Of a stretch of DNA of 13,972 bases, positions 1-5,703 are shown piece after piece. Made by a program: the position numbers and the translations under genes. Below the pieces are notes generated by a model. That model made no database searches. It worked only from the letters and a program-made list of their open reading frames with translations, and had not been told where the DNA came from. This DNA is from Flavobacteriia bacterium (GTDB lineage Bacteria; Bacteroidota; Bacteroidia; Flavobacteriales; Flavobacteriaceae). Location: positions 1-13,972 of the forward strand of contig DRQI01000356.1 of NCBI GenBank assembly GCA_011330545.1. The letters are read 5' to 3'. Position 1 is the stretch's first letter. Each line of letters begins with the position of its first letter.

Positions 1-373
1 ATTACAGCTCACCACACCCAATCGTGATAGTAATGCCAAAGACGCCCTTGATAAATTTGAAACGGTGAGTGACATCGGGGAAATTTCTTTTGGGCAACTG
101 TGTGCGAACGCCGATGTATTTCTCGCTGCGAAATTGAGTTCAGATCAACGGTTTTATCGGTATCGAGTAGGACTAAAAACTTTAAATTCAGGAGATTACG
201 TATTCGTTTTGGGTACCGAAACGCAATTAGTGAACGAAAATAGAAACGAATCCATCATTGCCAATTACCCTATAACTATCCATCCTAACCAATTAGGATT
301 AGACCGGTGCGGCAACCTATCGTGGCTTTTTGTAGATGAATCTGAACACGAATATTATTTTACCGTAAATTAA
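1..373 (+). CDS. C-terminal part of an unrecognised protein (cut by left edge)
   Basis: The reading frame is open from base 2 to the TAA at 371-373, so the real gene begins outside the window. The in-frame GTG at 65 is not a convincing start, because the frame upstream of it already encodes a plausible sequence (LQLTTPNRDSNAKDALDKFE). The visible 123 residues contain two Cys residues (in QLCAN and DRCGN), and the alternating hydrophobic/polar pattern suggests a beta-rich fold. The protein ends in an aromatic-rich stretch (EYYFTVN). I do not recognise the family. Flavobacteria carry many secreted or lipid-anchored proteins of this style, but no signal sequence can be judged from this fragment. 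Nothing links it to the stress cluster, which starts 300 bp downstream. Confidence 0.6.
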   Translation, partial: LQLTTPNRDSNAKDALDKFETVSDIGEISFGQLCANADVFLAAKLSSDQRFYRYRVGLKTLNSGDYVFVLGTETQLVNENRNESIIANYPITIHPNQLGLDRCGNLSWLFVDESEHEYYFTVN

Positions 374-673
374 ACTATCCCAACACATAACCTGCCGCCG
401 GCCTGTTGCTAAAAATACATCTTCTCGCCTGCAACCATGTGCTGTTTTTAGCATCCCCAACGAGACAAACAGCGCGCGAAAGAGGGTTAAAATCGCTCCA
501 TAAATTTATTCGTTGTTACCTCCACAAACTTTCTTTGTACAAAGGTAATTACACTCTTGTCAATTTGTCATGTTTTATTAAAAATGACTGTCATTATGTC
601 TTTATTTCTTGAATGGAATACAATTTGAAATTATGGCAGCAGAAAATTTGAAGTATCATTTAAACAAAATATT
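374..673. other. 300-bp intergenic region with GC-rich pocket and palindromes
   Basis: No convincing gene is present. Bases about 388-490 are clearly richer in G and C than their surroundings (for example 391-410 has 14 of 20 G/C). They hold a possible hairpin: 9-base arms at 407-415 and 445-453 (TGCTAAAAA / TTTTTAGCA). The rest is AT-rich and carries a 12-bp palindrome at 533-544 (CTTTGTACAAAG), TTGTCA at 557-562 and 565-570, and a 13-bp palindrome at 583-595. The part next to hsp20 presumably contains its promoter. I could not find a clean Bacteroidota promoter (TTTG at -33 and TAnnTTTG at -7); the nearest -7-like string is TACAATTTG at 619-627, which has one extra spacer base. Confidence 0.5.
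567..595. promoter_or_regulatory. Palindromic candidate operator upstream of hsp20
   Basis: Bases 583-595 read AATGACTGTCATT, a perfect 6+1+6 palindrome. It overlaps a looser 22-bp palindrome at 567-588 that begins GTCAT and ends ATGAC around an AT-rich centre. The core TGTCA also occurs at 558-562 and 566-570. The site lies about 80-105 bp before the Hsp20 start, where a heat-shock regulator or promoter would be expected. No regulator can be assigned from sequence alone. Confidence 0.35.
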
Positions 674-1111
674 ATGACAATTATAAAATATAAAAATCAG
701 TTTCCGAGCCTATTGAATACTATTTTTAACAATGAAGTTGAAGATTGGGCTCATAAAAACCATACGGTTACAGGCGCTACATTACCGTCTGTAAATATCA
801 AAGAAAATAACGAAGCCTTTACGGTAGAAGTGGCTGCCCCGGGCTTTGACAAAAAAGATTTTACTATTGAACTAAACAATAACCTCTTGACAATTTCATC
901 AGAAAAGCAGTATGAAAATGAAATCAAAGAGGATGAGCACTTTAGCAAAAGAGAGTTTAGCTATCAATCGTTTACACGCTCGTTTACGCTTCCTAAATTG
1001 GTTGAAAGCGATACCATTACCGCTACCTATAAAAACGGAATTTTAAGTATTAACATTCCGAAAAAAGAGGAAGCCAAACCCAAACCTGCGAAACGAATTT
1101 CAGTTTCTTAA
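674..1111 (+). CDS. Hsp20 / alpha-crystallin small heat-shock protein
   Basis: This is a 145-residue ATP-independent holdase that would bind unfolding cytoplasmic proteins and keep them refoldable by DnaK-type chaperones. The N-terminal arm (about 1-36; FPSLLNTIFNNEVEDW) has the usual hydrophobic and aromatic character. The alpha-crystallin domain runs from about residue 38 (LPSVNIKE) through VEVAAPGFDKKDF and the FSKREFSYQSFTRSFTLP strand region to the diagnostic GILSINIPK at 122-130. The tail ends RISVS, in which I142-S143-V144 is the I-x-V motif that docks neighbouring dimers during oligomer assembly. Length and motif order are normal for bacterial Hsp20. No SD is visible, as is common in this phylum. 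The gene lies 30 bp before the YfdX gene, so the two are probably co-transcribed. It opens the + strand stress cluster. Confidence 0.93.
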   Translation: MTIIKYKNQFPSLLNTIFNNEVEDWAHKNHTVTGATLPSVNIKENNEAFTVEVAAPGFDKKDFTIELNNNLLTISSEKQYENEIKEDEHFSKREFSYQSFTRSFTLPKLVESDTITATYKNGILSINIPKKEEAKPKPAKRISVS

Positions 1112-1141
1112 CTAACGTTTAACCTTAAAAGTTTTTGTAAA

Positions 1142-2092
1142 ATGAAAAAAATAGCAATAGTAGGAACACTTATGATGGTGATGGCCATCACTCTTACCGC
1201 TTGTGCCCAAAATAATACCGAGCGAGCTAAAAATGACGGGCAAGCAACAGCAGTACCACAAAAAGAAGCGGTTTTAGAAATGAACAAAGACAGTTTAAAT
1301 GCTAAGATATTGGCTGAAGTAGAAAAAGAAATTGTCAAAAGAAAGGTTGCACTCACTAATGAGGCATTGACAACGATTAGCGAAACACAATCGCTGTTGC
1401 ACGAAATAGATAAAGGCGACAAAAACAACGCCATTAAAAAAGGAAAACAGCTCATTGGCAACCTTGAAATATTATTGGCCAAAGACCCAACATTGGCACT
1501 GATACCCGTTGATGTAACCTCTCAAAGGGAAGAATTTGTAGCCGATATTAAAACAGTTAGGGAAACCGTAAAATTGGCACAAAAAGCAATGAACAAAGGG
1601 CATTACAGAGTGGCCAGCGACCTCTTAAAAGATTTGAGAAGCGAAATGGTTATCAATACCTTTTTAATACCAACCGCTACCTATCCCGATGCCATCAAAG
1701 CAGCCGTAATACTCTTAGAAGAAGATGATAAAGAAGCTGCAAAATCGGTGTTGCAAGAAGTATTAAATACCGTAGTGATTGAAAGAACAATCTTGCCGAT
1801 ACCAATATTAAATGCAGAACAAATGATTATTGAAGCGGCAACAATCGATAAAAAAGGTCATGAAGATGCAGACAAGGTATTGAATTTATTAAAAAATGCC
1901 GATTATCAATTACAATTGGCAGAAGAAATGGGCTATGGCAAAAAAGATAAAGATTTTGCTACCTTGGCAAAATCAATTAAAACCCTTAAAAAATCAGTTA
2001 CAAACAAAGAAAATAGCGAACAAAAATTCGACTCTTTGAAAAACGATATTCGCAAATTTAAAGAACGGTTATTCCCCAAAAGAAAGAAATAA
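1142..2092 (+). CDS. YfdX-family lipoprotein
   Basis: This 316-residue protein has a lipoprotein signal: KK followed by a hydrophobic stretch and the lipobox LTAC with Cys21. Residues about 50-250 match my recollection of the YfdX family: an all-helical start (NAKILAEVEKEIVKRK), ALIPVDV at 119-125, a region with SEMVINTFLIPTATYPDAIKAA at about 167-188, and ERTILPIPILNAEQMIIEAA further on. E. coli YfdX is a periplasmic protein in the acid/multidrug EvgA regulon, and YfdX paralogues sit in the transmissible locus of stress tolerance, so an envelope stress role is likely; the biochemical activity is unknown. Unlike the soluble E. coli protein, this one appears lipid-anchored. The tail after about residue 255 is rich in Lys and Glu and ends in KERLFPKRKK, probably an extra helical extension. 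Placement 30 bp after hsp20 supports a shared transcript, which the inverted repeat at 2101-2164 would end. Confidence 0.82.
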   Translation: MKKIAIVGTLMMVMAITLTACAQNNTERAKNDGQATAVPQKEAVLEMNKDSLNAKILAEVEKEIVKRKVALTNEALTTISETQSLLHEIDKGDKNNAIKKGKQLIGNLEILLAKDPTLALIPVDVTSQREEFVADIKTVRETVKLAQKAMNKGHYRVASDLLKDLRSEMVINTFLIPTATYPDAIKAAVILLEEDDKEAAKSVLQEVLNTVVIERTILPIPILNAEQMIIEAATIDKKGHEDADKVLNLLKNADYQLQLAEEMGYGKKDKDFATLAKSIKTLKKSVTNKENSEQKFDSLKNDIRKFKERLFPKRKK

Positions 2093-2100
2093 CCTTTTTA

Positions 2101-2164
2101 AAAACAGAAAAGAAGTTATCTCTATTACCTCATCTGGATAAAAGCATAACTTCTTTTCTGTTTT
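2101..2164 (+). terminator. Perfect 19-bp inverted repeat after yfdX (probable terminator)
   Basis: The arms at 2101-2119 and 2146-2164 are perfect reverse complements over 19 bases (AAAACAGAAAAGAAGTTAT and its complement), separated by 26 bases that can form a small inner stem (TAT..CC with GGATA). The 3' arm ends in TTTT. The element starts 8 bp after the yfdX stop codon, fitting an intrinsic terminator that splits the stress cluster into two transcripts. The stem is unusually long and AT-rich for an ordinary terminator, so a small palindromic repeat or a processing site is also possible. Confidence 0.7.
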
Positions 2165-2248
2165 AACCTTTCAAATGGTTATATGTTGTATCTTTAATTA
2201 TTCATTTTTTTGTATTATTTAATTCATAAAAACGCTAAATTTAACGTC

Positions 2249-2590
2249 GTGATAACATTATCAATAAAAAACATCAAAGAAATAGAGGAGCCCTTACAAG
2301 GTGAGATTATTGGGCTTTGTGAAGAAAAGCACCAATACTTTAATGAATTATTTAAAAAATATTCTAAGAACTTAGCCTTTGAAATTATTTTTAACAAATC
2401 ATCGGCGGTCTATAAAGTAAGTGCTTCCCTTAATTTAAAAAGCAAAAAAGTAGTGTTGGCCGAAGAACACAAAAAAGCCATTACCGCCGTAAATAAATTA
2501 CTGGCAAACTTTAAAAAAGCGGTGAAAAAGCAATACGAATTAGAGCGTAAAGAATACGAATACAAACGAAAAAGAAAAAAAACTAATTGA
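2249..2590 (+). CDS. HPF/RaiA-like ribosome hibernation protein (GTG start)
   Basis: This is probably a small ribosome-binding protein that parks idle 70S particles during stress. From the GTG at 2249 the product has 113 residues with the beta-alpha-beta-beta-beta-alpha order of the HPF/RaiA (S30AE) fold: TLSIKN strand, long helix EPLQGEIIGLCEEKHQYFNELFKKYS, strand LAFEIIFNKS, strand AVYKVSASLNL, strand KVVLAEE, then a long basic helix to KRKRKKTN. The very basic C-terminus would suit rRNA contact. The frame has no ATG near its beginning; it could start at TTG 2210 (126 aa), but GTG 2249 puts the first beta-strand at the N-terminus as in known HPFs, so I prefer it. The assignment rests on fold pattern rather than a signature motif. 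It lies between yfdX and cbpA in the stress cluster, downstream of the probable terminator, so it likely has its own promoter. Confidence 0.55.
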   Translation: MITLSIKNIKEIEEPLQGEIIGLCEEKHQYFNELFKKYSKNLAFEIIFNKSSAVYKVSASLNLKSKKVVLAEEHKKAITAVNKLLANFKKAVKKQYELERKEYEYKRKRKKTN

Positions 2591-2657
2591 GAAAACACGT
2601 GTTGACAAAGACATTTGACTACGCATTGAACTCAAATAAACTGAACTGTATAATAGA

Positions 2658-3560
2658 ATGGAATATATTGATTACTATAAAGTATTAGGATTGACCAAAA
2701 GTGCCTCAGATAAAGATATTAAAAAGGCTTATCGGAAATTGGCTCGGAAATACCATCCTGACTTAAACCCTAATGACAAAATTGCCGAAAAAAAGTTCAA
2801 AGAAGTAAATGAAGCCAATGAAGTATTGAGCAATCCTGAAAATCGCAAAAAATACGATGCCTATGGCAAAGATTGGAAACACGCTGATGAAATTGAAAAA
2901 GCCAGGCAACAACAACGGCAACAGCAAAAAGCCTATGGAAATCAATATGCACATAGCAGTTTTGGCGAAGGCGACTATTCAGACTTTTTTGAATCTATGT
3001 TTGGCGGTGCCGGGGCATCAGGATTTGGGTCTCGGGGGCGGAGCGTAAAATTTAAAGGGCAAGATTACAATGCCGAATTACAGCTAAACCTTACAGATGT
3101 TTACAAAACCCATAAACAAACCCTTACTGTCAATGGCAAAAAAATACGCTTGACCATTCCGGCCGGAATTGAAAACGGACAAGTAATCAAAATTAAAGGG
3201 CACGGTGGCGATGGCGTTAACGGCGGTGCTAAGGGCGATTTGTATATCAAATTTAACATTCGTAACAACACTCCGTTTAAACGAAATAAAAATGACTTAT
3301 ACCGAGATGTTGACTTAGACATCTACAAAGCCATCTTGGGTGGTGAAATAGTAGTACAAACCCTTGACGGAAAAGTAAAACTAAAAGTAAAGCCCGAAAC
3401 CCAAAACGGAACAAAAGTGAAACTAAAAGGCAAAGGGTTTCCCATCTATAAAAAAGAAGGAAAGTTTGGAGATTTATACATAACCTATCAACTAAAAATA
3501 CCGACGAAACTCAGTAAAAAAGAAAAGGATTTATTCACTGAATTGTCAAAATTAAGATAA
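2658..3560 (+). CDS. cbpA: CbpA-type DnaJ co-chaperone
   Basis: This 300-residue J-domain protein stimulates DnaK ATPase and delivers substrates to it. The J domain covers residues about 4-70 (DYYKVLGL...[15 protein letters not shown]) with the essential HPD at 33-35. A Glu/Gln/Lys-rich linker follows (about 76-97, [11 protein letters not shown]), then a short Gly/Phe region ([16 protein letters not shown]) and two C-terminal beta-sandwich substrate-binding domains ([38 protein letters not shown]..., then [40 protein letters not shown]). There are no Cys residues and no zinc-finger repeats, which separates it from canonical DnaJ and matches CbpA (E. coli CbpA is of nearly the same length). 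The CbpM gene 43 bp downstream strongly supports the identity. Co-location with Hsp20 suggests a dedicated route handing substrates to DnaK. Confidence 0.92.
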   Translation: MEYIDYYKVLGLTKSASDKDIKKAYRKLARKYHPDLNPNDKIAEKKFKEVNEANEVLSNPENRKKYDAYGKDWKHADEIEKARQQQRQQQKAYGNQYAHSSFGEGDYSDFFESMFGGAGASGFGSRGRSVKFKGQDYNAELQLNLTDVYKTHKQTLTVNGKKIRLTIPAGIENGQVIKIKGHGGDGVNGGAKGDLYIKFNIRNNTPFKRNKNDLYRDVDLDIYKAILGGEIVVQTLDGKVKLKVKPETQNGTKVKLKGKGFPIYKKEGKFGDLYITYQLKIPTKLSKKEKDLFTELSKLR

Positions 3561-3603
3561 CCTATTTACAAACCATGACCCTTAAAAAACAATTTATAAA
3601 CCG

Positions 3604-3906
3604 ATGAAAAAGCCGACTGTAATTTCCATTCAACAATTCTGTACACACTACGATATCCCACCGTCTTTTATAGAATCTCTATCAGATTTTGATATTATCG
3701 AGATTATTGTTGATGATCAAAAATATATCGATGTAAACCAAATTACCATTATTGAAAAAATGATTCGTTTGCATTATGACCTCAATGTTAATTTTGAAGG
3801 CTTGGATGTAATTTTGAATTTACTATCAAGGATTGAAAACTTACAAAACGAAATAAATAGCCTGCATAACAAACTCGATTTCCACAATCACAACCTTCTA
3901 ACATGA
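3604..3906 (+). CDS. cbpM: CbpM, MerR-like modulator of CbpA
   Basis: This 100-residue protein has the layout of CbpM: a MerR-like helix-turn-helix fold at the N-terminus (VISIQQFCTHYDIPPSFIESLSDFDIIEII), a linking segment (DDQKYIDVNQITIIEKMIRLHYDLNVNFEGLDVILNLLSRI) and a C-terminal coiled coil (ENLQNEINSLHNKLDFHNH). E. coli CbpM does not act as a transcription factor but binds the J domain of CbpA and blocks its DnaK-stimulating activity; the same is inferred here from similarity and from adjacency to cbpA. Its stop codon overlaps the start of the next gene (ATGA at 3903-3906), so translation of the two is probably coupled. Confidence 0.85.
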   Translation: MKKPTVISIQQFCTHYDIPPSFIESLSDFDIIEIIVDDQKYIDVNQITIIEKMIRLHYDLNVNFEGLDVILNLLSRIENLQNEINSLHNKLDFHNHNLLT

Positions 3907-4457
3907 GTAAAAGTGCCAATTATTTATTAATTTCATTAATCACCTTTATCGGCGGCTACTTTTTTTTACGGTATGCTTACCTCAGCACAGAAAACATTCC
4001 GTTTGCCCAAGAAATCGTGTTGATTATTTTAGGCACTATTGCCACCATTGCCATTACTGCGGCACTGCTAAATAAACAAAGTGAAGTTGAAATAGAGAAA
4101 GAGCAGCGCGTAAAACTATTCGACTTAAAATCAACCTTGTATTTTGAGCTCATTGAATTTATCGAAAAAATAATCGTAAAAGGCACTATTGACGAAAATG
4201 ATTTAATTGCCTTAGAATTTTTGACACATAAAATATCTATCATTGCAAATCCTGAAGTGCTACAAGAATATTCAAATTTTATAAAAATCATCAAAAATAC
4301 TTCTCAAGATGCTAAAATTACTTCGTTAGAATCTGATGAATTGTCATCAGGCCTCGCCAAATTATGCGCAAAAATAAGATACGACCTTATCGCAAAAGAT
4401 ACTGCCTCAACTATAGACGTTGAAAAAATGATTAAAAGCAATATTGACAGCATTTAA
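3903..4457 (+). CDS. Two-TM membrane protein coupled to cbpM
   Basis: I do not recognise this 184-residue family. Two hydrophobic helices are evident, at about residues 7-27 (LLISLITFIGGYFFLRYAYL) and 36-56 (AQEIVLIILGTIATIAITAAL). A charged, helix-prone segment (NKQSEVEIEKEQRVKLFDLKSTLYFELIEFIEKIIVK) and a mostly helical soluble domain to the C-terminus follow. No signal peptide or catalytic motif is visible. The connection between the helices is short, so both ends of the protein probably face the same side; the large Lys/Arg-rich domain suggests the cytoplasm. The 4-base overlap with cbpM (ATGA) points to coupled translation and therefore to a role with the CbpA/CbpM module, perhaps placing it at the membrane. 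That role is inference. Confidence 0.75.
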   Translation: MSKSANYLLISLITFIGGYFFLRYAYLSTENIPFAQEIVLIILGTIATIAITAALLNKQSEVEIEKEQRVKLFDLKSTLYFELIEFIEKIIVKGTIDENDLIALEFLTHKISIIANPEVLQEYSNFIKIIKNTSQDAKITSLESDELSSGLAKLCAKIRYDLIAKDTASTIDVEKMIKSNIDSI

Positions 4458-4477
4458 ATTTGTACCGTAGTTTTAGT

Positions 4478-4588
4478 ATGAAACAATTAATCAATCACTT
4501 TTCTACTGATAAAGGCCAACAAAAAAACACATTTGTTTTCTTAACCGAGGCACTGTCACTATTTTTATACAAAACCATCTTAACATAA
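4478..4588 (+). CDS. Possible 36-residue small protein
   Basis: An ATG at 4478 opens a 36-codon frame ending with TAA at 4586-4588. It fills the gap between the 2-TM gene (stop at 4457) and the TPR gene (start at 4596), beginning 20 bp after one and ending 7 bp before the other. The product begins MKQLINHFSTDKGQQKNT and ends with a short hydrophobic helix (FVFLTEALSLFLYKTILT). It resembles no family I know. The operon-like spacing favours a real gene, but frames of this length arise by chance in AT-rich DNA, so it remains a candidate. Confidence 0.33.
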   Translation: MKQLINHFSTDKGQQKNTFVFLTEALSLFLYKTILT

Positions 4589-4595
4589 AGAATCA

Positions 4596-5558
4596 ATGAA
4601 AATTCCATTAACATTTTTTTTATTAATTGCAATTACCATTACTACGGCTCAAAACCCGAATGAAAAGGAAAAGTTAAAAAAAGAAATGGCAGGCGTTGCC
4701 TGTTCTTGTATAGATTCTATCAGTACTTTTAATAAATCGAATAAAGAAATTGCAAAAGACATTAATCAATGTATTGATAAACAGGTTACTGCATATCAAT
4801 TAGGGATAAAACTGATGAACCTGTCTGAAGCTGAAAAAGATACTGTAAAATCGAAAAAAACAGCGGATGTAACCATTAATATCAGCACCAATAAAGATTC
4901 AGACGAATACAAAAAATATTACTATCAGTTAGAACGGTACCTCATGGATACTTGCGCCTCCCTTAAAAGGAAAATTGCGGCAAATGAAAAATTAAGTGAA
5001 AACTCGATTTCTGACAATGCCAATGCCATGGAATGGTATTCAAAAGGGAATCAAGAAGGCGAAAAGGGCAATTATAAAAAAGCCCTCAAGCACTATAAAA
5101 AAGCCGTTGAAATTGACCCAAACTTCACTTTTGCTTGGGATAATTTAGGGGTTACCTACCGAAAGCTAGAAGAATACGACAAAGCCATCGAAGCCTATCA
5201 AAATTCGTTAAAAATAAATCCGAAAGGAAAAACACCCTTACAAAATATTGCCATAGTATACGCATATAAAAAAGAATTCGACAAAGCCTTAGAAGCCTAT
5301 AACAGGCTAGCAGAAATAGAGAAAGACAATCCTGAAGTGTATTACGGAATGGGCCTTATCTATTTTCAATATAAAAATGACAATGAAAAAGGATTGCAAA
5401 ATATTTGCCGGGCCCTGCGCTTATATACCGAACAAAAATCGCCCTATAGGGCCGATGCCGAAAAGTTGTTAGCGTATATCTATAAAGAAATGAAAAGCAA
5501 TGGCCAAGAAGATAGGTTTCTAGAAATTTTACAAGAAAACGGCATCAATTTTAAATAA
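4596..5558 (+). CDS. Secreted TPR protein with Cys-containing N-terminal domain
   Basis: This is a 320-residue exported protein. A signal peptide is clear (MKIPLTFFLLIAITITTA, probable cleavage before Gln19). Residues about 25-125 form a helical domain with conserved-looking cysteines: C36-S-C38, C59 and one near 119 (DTCASL), likely disulphide-bonded outside the cytoplasm. From about 147 onward come tetratricopeptide repeats, seen as WYSKGNQEGEKGNYKKALKH / YKKAVEIDPNF, AWDNLGVTYRKLEEYDKAIE / AYQNSLKINPKG, and NIAIVYAYKKEFDKALE / AYNRLAEIEKDNP, with a degenerate one after (VYYGMGLIYFQYKND). TPRs are protein-binding scaffolds, so it probably assembles or senses an envelope partner; no enzymatic motif is seen. 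It closes the + strand stress cluster. Membership in that cluster is by position only. Confidence 0.85.
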   Translation: MKIPLTFFLLIAITITTAQNPNEKEKLKKEMAGVACSCIDSISTFNKSNKEIAKDINQCIDKQVTAYQLGIKLMNLSEAEKDTVKSKKTADVTINISTNKDSDEYKKYYYQLERYLMDTCASLKRKIAANEKLSENSISDNANAMEWYSKGNQEGEKGNYKKALKHYKKAVEIDPNFTFAWDNLGVTYRKLEEYDKAIEAYQNSLKINPKGKTPLQNIAIVYAYKKEFDKALEAYNRLAEIEKDNPEVYYGMGLIYFQYKNDNEKGLQNICRALRLYTEQKSPYRADAEKLLAYIYKEMKSNGQEDRFLEILQENGINFK

Positions 5559-5621
5559 AGCCGGTGTTTTGGTTTATCAAGAAGTTATTTTGGCCTTTAG
5601 ATGGTGTAGGTGTATGTAATT

Positions 5622-5642
5622 GGCTTTCTCGCTCAAAAAGCC
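5622..5642. terminator. Weak hairpin between convergent genes
   Basis: GGCTTT at 5622-5627 pairs with AAAGCC at 5637-5642 around a 9-base loop. A wider interrupted repeat encloses it (GAAGTTA 5581-5587 with TAACTTC 5643-5649, and GGC 5592-5594 with GCC 5640-5642). It lies between the TPR gene (+) and the TonB-receptor gene (-), where a shared terminator is expected. There is no proper T-run on either strand, so the call is tentative. Confidence 0.3.
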
Positions 5643-5703
5643 TAACTTCGTACTATTACCTATTAGTTGTTAAAACAAGTTTCTAGTCTTATGATAAACA
5701 CCC

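Noticed and set aside
65..67. GTG as the start of the first gene
   Set aside because: The frame is open to the left edge and the upstream codons look coding, so the gene is truncated rather than starting here.
406..612. 68-residue open frame in the intergenic region
   Set aside because: Spans the GC-rich pocket and AT-rich operator region, has irregular composition with no domain or signal, and no operon fit; likely chance.
1108..1482. 124-residue minus-strand frame overlapping the YfdX gene
   Set aside because: Antisense shadow of a well-supported gene, low-complexity hydrophobic sequence with no family resemblance.
2626..2654. TTGAAC, 17 bases, TATAAT: near-perfect E. coli-type promoter before cbpA
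   Set aside because: TATAAT ends 3 bases before the cbpA ATG, so transcription would start inside the gene, and Bacteroidota use a different promoter consensus.
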